A stretch of DNA of 41,226 nucleotides from Lactobacillus iners DSM 13335 (lineage in GTDB: Bacteria > Bacillota > Bacilli > Lactobacillales > Lactobacillaceae): positions 76,253-117,478 of the forward strand of contig NZ_GG700801.1 in assembly GCF_000160875.1 (NCBI RefSeq), given 5' to 3'. Below the pieces are notes generated by a model. The model was not told the DNA's origin. It worked only from the letters and a program-made list of their open reading frames with translations, and made no database searches. Of this stretch, positions 8,890-16,625 are shown in pieces (position 1 is the stretch's first letter; every line of letters starts with the position of its first letter). The position numbers were made by a program, and so were the translations under genes.

Positions 8890-9747
8890 CTAGTTAAAAC
8901 TTAATACTATATAATTTAAACAATTATAAAAACTAACATTGTTTGTTCGCATTTTATCACATTCCATCAGTAATTGAAGTAGTTTGGGTGCAAAAAGATA
9001 ATCTTTATTTTTTTCAATCTTTTCCATAGCTATCTTAGCTAACTTATAAAACACAAATTTTTGCAGATTAGATTTAGCTGCTAGTTTCGAAATCTTGTAA
9101 GCTCTAACAATCGATAACTCATTTTGTTGACATAACTCCTGATATAAATAGGTGATTTCCTGCTCTAAGTTAGAAACATCTCCCATATCTGCGATTTCAT
9201 CTTCATTTAATCCATAAGTCAAAAGATCTTCGGTAACACTACTTTTTTGCTTAGTTGGTGCAAAATGAATAATCTGTGTTCTAGAACGCACAGTAGGTAA
9301 TATTGTATTTTCATTATTAGCAATTAAAATGGTCACAACTGGAGCTACTGGCTCTTCTAACAAATTCAATAATGCATTATTAGCAGATAAAGTTAATAAT
9401 GATGCATCTTTAACAATGAAAAACCTACGGCTACCTTCAACTGGTTTTTTAGCTAATTCTTCTTTTAAGGGACGAATCTGATCAATAGAAAGACTCTTTT
9501 TATTTTCGGCTTCAACTAAAAATACATCAGGGTGATTGCCATTTAAAATACGTTGACAATTATTACAATTGGCATCTGGCTTATGTTCACCTGTACAATT
9601 TAATAAACAAATCAGCCAATACGCAGTCGCTAGTGCCGTGTACCCAGTAGGGTCAATAAATAAATATGCATGAGCTATTTTATCGTGCAAATATGCATCA
9701 AATAAAATCTTAGTTTGTTGCTGATCAACATTGCTTAAATTTACCAT
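8890..9747 (-). CDS. holB: DNA polymerase III delta' subunit
   Basis: A protein of 285 residues, clamp-loader fold. The N-terminal zinc cluster is present (CTGEHKPDANCNNCQ), as is the SRC-like loop (LPTVRSRTQ). The Walker A region is degenerate (FIDPTGYTALAT), as expected for delta', which does not hydrolyse ATP. It loads DnaN together with DnaX and delta. tmk lies 16 bp upstream. In many Firmicutes yaaQ/darA separates tmk from holB; it is absent here. Confidence 0.92.
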   Translation of the reverse strand: MVNLSNVDQQQTKILFDAYLHDKIAHAYLFIDPTGYTALATAYWLICLLNCTGEHKPDANCNNCQRILNGNHPDVFLVEAENKKSLSIDQIRPLKEELAKKPVEGSRRFFIVKDASLLTLSANNALLNLLEEPVAPVVTILIANNENTILPTVRSRTQIIHFAPTKQKSSVTEDLLTYGLNEDEIADMGDVSNLEQEITYLYQELCQQNELSIVRAYKISKLAAKSNLQKFVFYKLAKIAMEKIEKNKDYLFAPKLLQLLMECDKMRTNNVSFYNCLNYIVLSFN

Positions 9748-9763
9748 TAAAAATCACAGTTCC

Positions 9764-10405
9764 TTATTTAAACATATGTGGCATATATTCTTCCAATATT
9801 TTAACACTTTGAGAGACAACTTCTGCAATTGACAACTCTGCATCAACTCGCTTAATTCGCTCAGGATACGCTGACAAAAGTTGCTTATAGCCAGTATAAA
9901 CTTTTTGGTGAAAAAGGTTATTTTCTTGTTCTAACCGATCTTCATTTTCAGGACGAACTTTTTGAATTCTTTGTAACCCTTTTAAAGGATCAATATCAAA
10001 AAAGAGAGTTAAGTCTGGTGTTATATGTCTGGTAGCAAATTCATTAATTTGTTTTATCTCATCAATTCCTAAATCTCGACCTATACCTTGGTAAGCAAGA
10101 GAACTATCAATAAAACGATCAGAAAATACTATTTTTCCGGCATTTAATGCAGGAATAATTGTTTCTATGACATGCTGACTACGTGCTGCCGCATACAATA
10201 AAGCTTCCGTTTCCGCATTCATTTCTTTATTTTTAGGATCCAAAATGATCTTTCTAATATTTTCTGAAATTTTTGAACCACCCGGCTCTCGAGTAACTAA
10301 AATCGGTGCAATCGTTTTAGACGAAAGTTGTTGCACTAATTCATTAATAATCGTTGTTTTACCAGCTCCATCAGGTCCTTCAAAACTAATAAAGTATCCC
10401 TTCAT
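9764..10405 (-). CDS. tmk: Thymidylate kinase
   Basis: A protein of 213 residues that converts dTMP to dTDP. The P-loop [11 protein letters not shown], the DR(F/Y) motif in [15 protein letters not shown] and the [11 protein letters not shown] substrate segment are present. The open frame extends upstream to 10468, but the ATG at 10403-10405 has AAGGATG seven bases before it and gives the family's normal N-terminus ([10 protein letters not shown]). The upstream part of the frame contains the terminator at 10440-10465, which also argues against the longer start. Confidence 0.95.
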   Translation of the reverse strand: MKGYFISFEGPDGAGKTTIINELVQQLSSKTIAPILVTREPGGSKISENIRKIILDPKNKEMNAETEALLYAAARSQHVIETIIPALNAGKIVFSDRFIDSSLAYQGIGRDLGIDEIKQINEFATRHITPDLTLFFDIDPLKGLQRIQKVRPENEDRLEQENNLFHQKVYTGYKQLLSAYPERIKRVDAELSIAEVVSQSVKILEEYMPHMFK

Positions 10406-10431
10406 TACACACCATCCTTGCCATTTAATAT

Positions 10432-10466
10432 AAAAAGCGAAAAAAGCTCCCATGCGAGCCTTTTTC
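10432..10466 (-). terminator. Terminator between yaaL and tmk
   Basis: Positions 10440-10449 pair with 10456-10465 (10 bp, one G-U wobble in the minus transcript) around a 6-nt loop. The minus-strand 3' arm ends in TTTTTT followed by CGC. It starts directly at the yaaL stop codon. It should stop or attenuate transcription from the dnaX side before tmk. I see no clear separate promoter for tmk in the remaining 35 bp, so partial read-through is likely. Confidence 0.6.
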
Positions 10467-10698
10467 ACTGTGTAATAACACTATTTGAATATTTGGATCG
10501 AGCATGTCGATATTTAGCTTCATCATATAAGAAATGATATTTTGCATGTAAAATCAAATCCAATATTCGATTTTCTTCGGATAAATCAACAGTAGTTTGA
10601 TTTAAGATACGTTGATTACTCAAATATATCTGTAATTCTGAAATTTTATTAATCAAATTAGCATCGCCTAATTCTTTGATTTTTTCCTTATTTTTCAC
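10465..10698 (-). CDS. yaaL: YaaL family protein (DUF2508)
   Basis: A small protein of 77 residues with high helix content and an acidic-basic mix. It fits the YaaL/DUF2508 family found between recR and tmk in Firmicutes. The start is a GTG at 10696-10698 that overlaps the recR stop in a GTGA arrangement, so translation is coupled. No function is established. A terminator hairpin begins at its stop codon. Confidence 0.8.
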   Translation of the reverse strand: MKNKEKIKELGDANLINKISELQIYLSNQRILNQTTVDLSEENRILDLILHAKYHFLYDEAKYRHARSKYSNSVITQ

Positions 10699-11294
10699 AA
10701 ACTGATTCTCCCTTGAACAGCACGTTTCAACGTAATACTGTTGGCATATTCAATATCACTTCCAACAGCTAATCCTGAAGCTAATCTTGACACTTTAATC
10801 CCAGACGGCTTAATTAATTTGCCTAAATACATAGCTGTCGATTCACCTTCTGGTGTCGAATTCAGTGCTAAGATTACTTCTCGAATTTCATCTGATTTTT
10901 GCAAACGAATAATTAAATTTTTGATGTTAATTTCTTCTGGACCAATACCATCCATTGGAGATAAAACGCCATGCAAAACATGATATAAGCCATTATATTC
11001 ACCCATTTGTTCAAATGCCATTACATCTTTAGCTTGCTCAACTACCATCATGATCGTTTGATCACGATTAGTATTACTACAAATTTCACACGGATCCGTA
11101 TCAGTAATATTACCGCAAATAGAACAAGAATGGATCTGCTTTTTGGCTTCAATCAGAGCTTGAGAAAAATCTTCGACATCTTTGTCTTGCATATCAAGCG
11201 TATAAAAAGCTAACCGTGTAGCTGTCTTTTCACCAATTCCCGGCAATTTCATAAAATTATCAATTAATTTAGCAATTGGAAGAGGATACTGCAT
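10695..11294 (-). CDS. recR: Recombination mediator protein RecR
   Basis: A protein of 199 residues, the normal length. The order of domains is an N-terminal helix-hairpin-helix ([15 protein letters not shown]), a four-cysteine zinc finger ([16 protein letters not shown]) and a Toprim domain ([14 protein letters not shown]). It works with RecO (and RecF) to load RecA on gapped DNA. Its ATG shares a base with the ebfC stop codon (TAATG), so the two are coupled. Confidence 0.95.
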   Translation of the reverse strand: MQYPLPIAKLIDNFMKLPGIGEKTATRLAFYTLDMQDKDVEDFSQALIEAKKQIHSCSICGNITDTDPCEICSNTNRDQTIMMVVEQAKDVMAFEQMGEYNGLYHVLHGVLSPMDGIGPEEINIKNLIIRLQKSDEIREVILALNSTPEGESTAMYLGKLIKPSGIKVSRLASGLAVGSDIEYANSITLKRAVQGRISL

Positions 11295-11623
11295 TACATT
11301 AATCCTTTAGTATACTTACCCATCGTTTTTTCAGTAGCTACATCTACTTCACTAATTGCTTTATTAATAGCATCAATAATTAAGTCCTGTAACATATCTG
11401 GATCCTCTGGATCAATAGCTTCTGGAGCAATTTTCAAATCTTTGACTTTCTTATCACCAGTTAAGGTTGCTATAACCATATCATCTGCAGATTTACCTAC
11501 AAATTCAGTTTGATTCAGACTCTCGCGCTCAGCTTCCATCTGCTGTTGCATTTTTTTAGCCTGTTTAATTAAATTTTGCATGTTTCCCATGCCCATTCCA
11601 CCTAAATTTGGCATTCTTCCCAT
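11294..11623 (-). CDS. ebfC: YbaB/EbfC family nucleoid-associated protein
   Basis: A protein of 109 residues. It has a Met/Gly-rich N-terminus ([18 protein letters not shown]), the [14 protein letters not shown] helix and a central [11 protein letters not shown] strand, all typical of the YbaB/EbfC family. It is a small dimeric DNA-binding protein that is almost always found between dnaX and recR, as here. Confidence 0.95.
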   Translation of the reverse strand: MGRMPNLGGMGMGNMQNLIKQAKKMQQQMEAERESLNQTEFVGKSADDMVIATLTGDKKVKDLKIAPEAIDPEDPDMLQDLIIDAINKAISEVDVATEKTMGKYTKGLM

Positions 11624-11668
11624 GATAAAATCTCCTTTTTTGTTTAATCATTATTAATACAATATCTA

Positions 11669-13420
11669 TTATAAATCAGAATCATCTTTAACATTAACAA
11701 GATCACCAAATAGTGATTTTGCTTTTTTTATAACTTCTTCATTTGGGTTACTTGCAAGTTCTTTTTGAGCTATTATGAGATGTTCTTTATACTTCTTGAC
11801 ATATTCTTGCCGAATTGTTGTCCAGGAATTTTCAGATACTAGCACAATTTGATATTTATGTTGTGTCAGCTTTTCTAAATTATTTTCCAACTGACTAATA
11901 AAATTCTCATCAGCCATAGCTCGCTCAAACCAAAACTCATATTTGCATTTTAAGACTACTTGCGTTGGACTAGCTGCTACCGGTTCCAAAACCTCAAGTA
12001 GAGCTCTTTGACTAACTTCTAGCAATGATGACATATCTTGCTGCCAAACATCCTTGATTGTATTTAAATCTTGTTTAGTAGCCTGCGATAAAACAGCATT
12101 AACTTTTTTCAAATTAGCTTCAGTTGAAAGTTGCAACCCAGTTTTCTTTTTCTTTAAAGTCGCAACGTTTTGGTTAACAGCTTTTGTAGGTCTAACTTTA
12201 TCTTTTATCTCAGTCAATATTTCTGATGGTTTAGCTATAGCAGAACTATTTGCTTTTTTTAGCAATTCAGCAACTTGCAGACTTAATTGTTCTACTTTAG
12301 TTTGTAGCTGCTTTATTTCAGCTGCATCAGTTTGGCTAACGGTCGCATTTACATCTTGTGTCGAAATTCGCACAACAAAAACTTTTAATGGAATTTGCTG
12401 TTGATTCGTATATCGCAAACTATTTAATGCTTCATTAGCCAATTGAAGTGTTTGACTCAATACTTGCGTCGATATTAGCCGCAATTGCTCTAAATAATTG
12501 GCAGATAAAAAAGTAACAGTAGTATCGCCTTTGATTGCTAACATAGCTTTAACAACCAAATTGATAATTTCATCTAAAATATTTTTCGCCGATGCACCAT
12601 TATTTAATAATTCTTCAACTTCTTCTAGAGCTTGACTTGTTTTTTTATTTAATAAATCTAAAAATAGGGCTTCAATTTTAACTTGATCTGCATAACCAGT
12701 AATTGCCAATGTATCTTGATAATTAATTTTAGCTTGGTCATACGACAGAATCTGGTCTAAAATGCTTAAAGAATCTCGCATCCCACCATCCGCTACCTGA
12801 GCAATGACTTGCAATGACTTCTCATCATATGCAATCTTTTCTTGATCAAGAATAAATTTCATCCTAGCAACTAATTGATCATTAGAAATTCGCTTAAAAT
12901 TATATCTTTGCGTACGTGAAATTATTGTTGCTGGAACTTTTTGTAATTCTGTAGTTGCTAAAATAAAAACAACATGCTCGGGTGGTTCTTCCAAAGTTTT
13001 AAGTAATGCATTAAACGCACCTATCGACAACATATGCACCTCATCGATAATATAAACTTTATAATAACCTTGCGTTGGTGCATATTTTACTTTGTCACGG
13101 ATAGCACGGATCTCATCCACACCATTATTTGAAGCAGCATCAATTTCAATAATATCATTCAATATACCTTTATCTGCTGCTAAACAATTAGAGCATTGAT
13201 TGCATGGTTCACCATCTTTAGAGTCCATACAATTAATGGCTTTGGCAAAAATTTTGGCACATGATGTTTTTCCAGTTCCTCTCGGACCAGAAAATAAAAA
13301 AGCATGTGAAATTTTATGACGTTTAATTGAATTTCTTAATGTATCACAAATAGCACTTTGACCAACTACTGCCTCAAAAGTACGTGGTCGCCACCTACGA
13401 TATAATGCTTGATAAGCCAT
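11669..13420 (-). CDS. dnaX: DNA polymerase III gamma/tau subunit
   Basis: A clamp-loader ATPase of 583 residues. It starts MAYQALYRRWRP, the normal N-terminus. Walker A is GPRGTGKTS (Lys51), zinc cysteines are at 64, 73, 76 and 79, and DEVHM and the SRTQRYNF arginine-finger region follow. The C-terminal third is Lys/Gln-rich and variable. I chose the ATG at 13420 because GAGG lies six bases upstream; an adjacent ATG at 13423 is too close. The frame's extension to 13486 runs through a strong terminator and part of the SRP RNA gene and is not coding. I see no long A-run that would support programmed frameshifting to a short gamma form. Confidence 0.95.
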   Translation of the reverse strand: MAYQALYRRWRPRTFEAVVGQSAICDTLRNSIKRHKISHAFLFSGPRGTGKTSCAKIFAKAINCMDSKDGEPCNQCSNCLAADKGILNDIIEIDAASNNGVDEIRAIRDKVKYAPTQGYYKVYIIDEVHMLSIGAFNALLKTLEEPPEHVVFILATTELQKVPATIISRTQRYNFKRISNDQLVARMKFILDQEKIAYDEKSLQVIAQVADGGMRDSLSILDQILSYDQAKINYQDTLAITGYADQVKIEALFLDLLNKKTSQALEEVEELLNNGASAKNILDEIINLVVKAMLAIKGDTTVTFLSANYLEQLRLISTQVLSQTLQLANEALNSLRYTNQQQIPLKVFVVRISTQDVNATVSQTDAAEIKQLQTKVEQLSLQVAELLKKANSSAIAKPSEILTEIKDKVRPTKAVNQNVATLKKKKTGLQLSTEANLKKVNAVLSQATKQDLNTIKDVWQQDMSSLLEVSQRALLEVLEPVAASPTQVVLKCKYEFWFERAMADENFISQLENNLEKLTQHKYQIVLVSENSWTTIRQEYVKKYKEHLIIAQKELASNPNEEVIKKAKSLFGDLVNVKDDSDL

Positions 13421-13436
13421 CATTAACCTCACAAAT

Positions 13437-13473
13437 AAAAAAACTCCTAACTCTTTTTTAAGAGTTAAGAGTT
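13437..13473 (-). terminator. Strong terminator downstream of SRP RNA, upstream of dnaX
   Basis: Positions 13442-13455 pair with 13460-13473 (14 bp, one G-U wobble) around a TTTT loop. The minus transcript ends in a run of seven T (13437-13443). It ends only 17 bp before the dnaX start codon, so dnaX is reached by read-through or by a promoter overlapping the hairpin. It may act as an attenuator for the whole dnaX operon. Confidence 0.8.
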
Positions 13474-13484
13474 GTTGAATTCTC

Positions 13485-13565
13485 AAAAAAAGGGCACATG
13501 CTCATACAGCCTTAGTGCTGCTATCTCCCGATCCTGACACGATTTGGATGACAAACATTGCCCAA
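13485..13565 (-). ncRNA. ffs: Small bacterial signal recognition particle RNA (4.5S/scRNA)
   Basis: The minus strand carries the domain IV core GTCAGGATCGGGAGATAGCA (5'-CAGG and AGCA sides of the symmetric loop around an apical stem). The outer stem is GGGCA...TGCCC, followed by seven T. The apical tetraloop reads GGGA, a GNRA loop, where most species have GGAA. The length is about 80 nt. It binds Ffh to target membrane and secreted proteins. The position between tadA and dnaX is the standard Firmicutes location for ffs. Confidence 0.92.
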
Positions 13566-13570
13566 GAGTT

Positions 13571-13599
13571 ATTGTATCTTATTTATTTAATTTTTTCCA
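13571..13599 (-). promoter_or_regulatory. Promoter of the SRP RNA gene
   Basis: On the minus strand a TGGAAA (-35, 13594-13599) and TACAAT (-10, 13571-13576) are separated by exactly 17 bp. The predicted start is near 13564, at the first base of the SRP RNA outer stem. It lies between the tadA stop codon and the RNA. Confidence 0.65.
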
Positions 13600-13602
13600 C
13601 TA

Positions 13603-14079
13603 TCAAATGCGATTTTGTTGCCTAATATTTTTAAAAAAATTTTTCAATTGCTGAGCAGCTTGCTCGCGATATAACCCGCCAAAAATCTGCGGATGATGAT
13701 TAAATTTAGTAAATGCAAATAGATCAACTACGCTACCACAAGCACCGGCTTTAGGATCAAAAGCTCCATAATAAACATTTTTTAGCCTAGCATTAATAAT
13801 CGCACCTGCACACATGGGACAAGGTTCTAAAGTGACAAACAAACTACAATCTATCAATCGCCAAGAATTGAGATTTTTACATGCTTCTTGAATAGCTATA
13901 ATTTCTGCATGTCTAGTAGCATCTTCATCTAATTCTCGTCTATTATATCCTCGACCAATCAGATTACCTTCTGCATCAACTATGACTGCACCGATTGGTA
14001 TTTCTCCTTGTTGTTCAGCTTTATCTGCTTCCAAAAAGGCTAATTTCATTATTTTTTCTTTTTCTTCTTTAGCAAACAC
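13603..14079 (-). CDS. tadA: tRNA-specific adenosine deaminase
   Basis: A protein of 158 residues that converts A34 of tRNA-Arg(ACG) to inosine. The zinc and catalytic residues are HAE (His57, Glu59) and PCPMC (Cys87, Cys90). The N-terminal EKIMKLAFLEADKA helix and the C-terminal FFK-rich tail are typical. It is directly upstream of the SRP RNA, its usual neighbour. Confidence 0.95.
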   Translation of the reverse strand: MFAKEEKEKIMKLAFLEADKAEQQGEIPIGAVIVDAEGNLIGRGYNRRELDEDATRHAEIIAIQEACKNLNSWRLIDCSLFVTLEPCPMCAGAIINARLKNVYYGAFDPKAGACGSVVDLFAFTKFNHHPQIFGGLYREQAAQQLKNFFKNIRQQNRI

Positions 14080-14097
14080 ACTCTCAACCTACTACAT

Positions 14098-14712
14098 TCA
14101 CTTGTTTACACTTTTCAAAATATAATAGCCCTTGTCACGTTTCAAAATCTCACAATTGCCATATGTTTGCTCCAGACATTTTTTAGCACTCGGGGCACCC
14201 TGTTTTTTCTGAATCACAACTAATAATATGCCGCCAACTTGCAAATATTTTTTAGCATTTTGCAAAATATCATCAACAACTTGTTTACCTGCTCGAATTG
14301 GTGGATTAGTCAAAATCAATCCAAATTGTTCCTGCTCATCAAGGCTACGATAACACTCAGAACTAAAAATATTCACATTATCTATTTCATTCAATTGAGC
14401 ATTTCGCTTAGCTAAAGCCAAAGCACGTTCATTGACATCAATCATCGTCACATGACTTTTGGGCCATAATTTGGCTGCAAATAATCCTAAGGGACCATAG
14501 CCAGTACCAACATCCAAAATATTACCCGATATTTCGAGTTGCTTTAACACCTTAAGCAAGACACAGGAACCATAATCAACTCGGGTTTTAGAAAAAACAC
14601 CAGCATCAGTATAAAATTGTAAAGATAATTCATCTAATTGATAATTAATTAAGTGTTCATCATGTTTTGCATCGGGATTGGTCGCAAAATACATCTGCGT
14701 TTCATTTTCCAT
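14098..14712 (-). CDS. Class I SAM-dependent methyltransferase, RsmC-like
   Basis: A protein of 204 residues. The SAM-binding motif is ILDVGTGYGPLG (~81-92) and the catalytic motif is TNPPIRAGK. The NPP motif followed by RAGK is that of 16S rRNA m2G1207 methyltransferases (RsmC family, YbxB-like in Gram-positives). The start has a GGAGAGAAG-type site before ATGGAAAATGAAACG. It is 18 bp upstream of tadA in the same operon, a common pair in lactobacilli. Exact target base is inferred, not proven. Confidence 0.85.
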   Translation of the reverse strand: MENETQMYFATNPDAKHDEHLINYQLDELSLQFYTDAGVFSKTRVDYGSCVLLKVLKQLEISGNILDVGTGYGPLGLFAAKLWPKSHVTMIDVNERALALAKRNAQLNEIDNVNIFSSECYRSLDEQEQFGLILTNPPIRAGKQVVDDILQNAKKYLQVGGILLVVIQKKQGAPSAKKCLEQTYGNCEILKRDKGYYILKSVNK

Positions 14713-14757
14713 AATCTTCTCTCCTCTAGCAAAGCAGCTAATCTCAAACTAAAAAAG

Positions 14758-15387
14758 TTATTTTTCTATAATTTTGATAAAACTTCTATCCGGTACTCTA
14801 ATTAAATAATATTTAATAAACACATGCCCAGCGTGTAAGCCCAATCCGTTTTGCCAATTTTTTTTATAAGTTGCTGTATAAATTGCTACGTATGCTTTTT
14901 GATAATGATCATCAGCTGCTCGTAAATCTTTTTTATTATAAGGAATAATCTGAGCTTCTACTGGAAATGGGTCCACACCTTCTGCAATTGATGCATAATT
15001 ACTTTTAACTGTAATACGTTGATCCTCACTAAAAAAGCGGTAAGATTGTTTCATTTTGCGATTATGTCGACAAGTAACAGTTACATAATGTGATTTTGTA
15101 GCACCAGTGGATAAAACTAGTGGTTGATATTCGAATTTATTAGTTAAGATCTGCTGATTAGAAAAATTAGGATTATCAAAAAAAGTAATTACTGACATAT
15201 AACTGCAAGCTAGGATAAATATCAAAATTTCAATCACATCAATAATGGTCGTTTTAGCATCAAATTTTCTTCTTTTTTGAATAATCATCTTCAAATGCCG
15301 TTGGCGAATATTATGAATTATAAAAAATACATAAATTACCAAAATAGCCCAGACAAAAATACCTAGAAAATTCCAACTAATATGCAT
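14758..15387 (-). CDS. Membrane-anchored protein of unknown function
   Basis: A protein of 209 residues. Two membrane segments are predicted: about 6-25 (FLGIFVWAILVIYVFFII) and about 48-68 (TTIIDVIEILIFILACSYM region). A ~140-residue soluble C-terminal part is probably outside the cell; it has beta-rich stretches and Tyr/Lys-rich sequence (YYLIRVPDRSFIKIIEK end). AGGAGG precedes the ATG closely. It resembles small LVIS_2131-type proteins annotated in lactobacilli, but that is memory, not a search result. It lies between an unassigned cytosolic gene and an rRNA methyltransferase gene. Confidence 0.7.
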   Translation of the reverse strand: MHISWNFLGIFVWAILVIYVFFIIHNIRQRHLKMIIQKRRKFDAKTTIIDVIEILIFILACSYMSVITFFDNPNFSNQQILTNKFEYQPLVLSTGATKSHYVTVTCRHNRKMKQSYRFFSEDQRITVKSNYASIAEGVDPFPVEAQIIPYNKKDLRAADDHYQKAYVAIYTATYKKNWQNGLGLHAGHVFIKYYLIRVPDRSFIKIIEK

Positions 15388-15409
15388 ACAATTACCTCCT
15401 CATTTGTGG

Positions 15410-15871
15410 TTAATCATGGTTATAATTTCTAACCTCAGTGATCTTATCTTTAATAATTAAAACTAATTTATCAATCCATTGATCTGGCTCAGCCACAATG
15501 TCTGCTACTGGTGCTAAGAGATCAATTCTAAATTTAGAAATATTAATATATTCAGAAATCACCTCTACATATATATTAATATCATATTCGCTATCTTCGT
15601 CACGAAAATTCGTTATTTTTTTATAATTAGCAAATGGCAAATTAATAATATTGCTTTCTAACACAAAAGTTGCAGGACGTTGTCCTGTAATTACTAACTC
15701 AGTTTGCAACAATGAATTATTTTTGCTGGCTTGAATTACTTCCTGAATCATTTTTTGTGCAATCGTTTTTAATTTTGCATTAGTAATATCACTATATTTG
15801 ATACTTTCCAAGTCTTGTAGATAATCTTGCTTTTCAATCTTTTGAATGAGAATTTTAGATTTAATTTTCAC
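15410..15871 (-). CDS. Hypothetical cytosolic protein downstream of the structured RNA
   Basis: A protein of 153 residues with no signal peptide or membrane segment. It has a Lys/Ile/Asp-rich N-terminal half and a C-terminal helix ending in RNYNHD. I recognise no family or catalytic motif. The start is a GTG at 15869-15871 with AAGGAACAGGAA upstream. It is 22 bp upstream of the membrane protein gene and is the first gene after the terminated RNA at 15,974-16,157, so it could be the gene controlled by that leader if the RNA is a riboswitch-type attenuator. Confidence 0.65.
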   Translation of the reverse strand: MKIKSKILIQKIEKQDYLQDLESIKYSDITNAKLKTIAQKMIQEVIQASKNNSLLQTELVITGQRPATFVLESNIINLPFANYKKITNFRDEDSEYDINIYVEVISEYINISKFRIDLLAPVADIVAEPDQWIDKLVLIIKDKITEVRNYNHD

Positions 15872-15973
15872 AGTTCCTGTTCCTTACATATTTATTGTTA
15901 TAAATTAAGATAAACAAATCTCGCTTACTTTACAAACTTTTTTTATTTTAAAACAAATTTTTTATAATTTAAA

Positions 15974-16004
15974 GTAAAAAAAAGAGGATCAGTTATCCTG
16001 ATCC
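15974..16004 (-). terminator. Terminator of the structured RNA
   Basis: GGATCAG (15986-15992) pairs with CTGATCC (15998-16004) around a 5-nt loop. The minus transcript continues TCTTTTTTTT. It ends ~100 bp before the GTG of the downstream hypothetical gene, and there is nothing recognisable in those 100 bp except A/T-rich sequence. Confidence 0.8.
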
Positions 16005-16147
16005 CCCCGGAAGAAAACAATCTCGTTTCAGAGTCTTTGGTTCACATCCAAAGTTGCTCACTATCAGCACTTCCCGTGCCTGACTATTTAAAGTCTGATA
16101 GCTTCCTGTCAAAGAGTGCTTTCGCACTTTCCTCGACCCGTCGCAAA
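15974..16147 (-). ncRNA. Unidentified structured RNA (sRNA or riboswitch-like leader)
   Basis: A stretch of ~170 nt without coding potential, with its own -10 box and a clear terminator. On the minus strand I can fold five elements. (1) A hairpin GUGC-GAAA-GCAC inside a GUC/GAC stem. (2) A three-way junction closed by CTATCAG/CTGATAG, holding GACT-loop-AGTC and CAC-loop-GTG hairpins. (3) A CTTTGG/CCAAAG hairpin. (4) A possible long-range GGAAG/CTTCC stem enclosing 2 and 3. (5) The terminator GGATCAG/CTGATCC plus T8. It does not match the tRNA, tmRNA, RNase P, T-box, TPP, FMN, lysine, SAM, purine or glmS patterns I know. It lies between the ThrE pair and a hypothetical gene. Confidence 0.6.
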
Positions 16148-16151
16148 ATTC

Positions 16152-16157
16152 ATTATA
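16152..16157 (-). promoter_or_regulatory. -10 box of the structured RNA
   Basis: A perfect TATAAT lies on the minus strand at 16152-16157, seven bases before the predicted RNA start, just after the stop codon of the downstream thrE-type gene. No good -35 box is visible at 16-18 bp spacing. Confidence 0.5.
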
Positions 16158-16171
16158 CACTAAAAACATAA

Positions 16172-16624
16172 TTAATGATAGACTTTGTGGATTTTAAACC
16201 AGATTTCACCAACTAATTGAGCTAATAAAAAGCCCATAGCAATAGCAATAGTCACAATAAAAACACGCAATATCAGATTTTGGGCACTAGCTAAATCACC
16301 AATCACCATCGCTCTAACCGCTTGGTAAGCAGGCACACCTGGCACTAGTGGAACAATTGCCGGAATATTAAAAACAGTAACTGGACATTTCTTGAATTTG
16401 GCTAAAATAATTCCAACAATTCCAATTAATAATGCACCTAAAAAATTGGACGTCAATCGCCCCCAGCCAGCATGAATACCAAACCAATAAATCATCCACC
16501 CTAATGCACCACTGTGGCCACAATAAATCAAAGCACGTTTAGGCACATTCAATGTCAGAGCAAAACCAACAGAAGCAATCCAAGCAAAAGTGAAATTAAT
16601 TATTATATCTAACCAGTATGGCAT
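16172..16624 (-). CDS. Threonine/serine exporter family protein, small (C-terminal type) subunit
   Basis: A protein of 150 residues with about four membrane helices. It carries the PAIVPLVPGVPAYQAVRAM segment characteristic of the ThrE C-terminal half (DUF3815). AGGAGG precedes the ATG. It begins one base after the stop codon of the DUF1212 partner, so the two halves, which are fused in Corynebacterium ThrE, are split and coupled here. Predicted role: efflux of threonine, serine or related metabolites at the membrane. Substrate is not shown by sequence. Confidence 0.85.
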   Translation of the reverse strand: MPYWLDIIINFTFAWIASVGFALTLNVPKRALIYCGHSGALGWMIYWFGIHAGWGRLTSNFLGALLIGIVGIILAKFKKCPVTVFNIPAIVPLVPGVPAYQAVRAMVIGDLASAQNLILRVFIVTIAIAMGFLLAQLVGEIWFKIHKVYH

Positions 16625-16625
16625 A

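Noticed and set aside
12100..12170. A-rich stretch in dnaX as a programmed frameshift site
   Set aside because: It reads AAAGAAAAAGAAAAC, without the run of nine A or an A AAA AAG heptamer with a following stop and stem.
16080..16145. GAGGAAAGU in the structured RNA, as in RNase P RNA
   Set aside because: The rest of RNase P (the second conserved core ending in ACAGAA..., ~350 nt length) is absent. The match is only nine bases.
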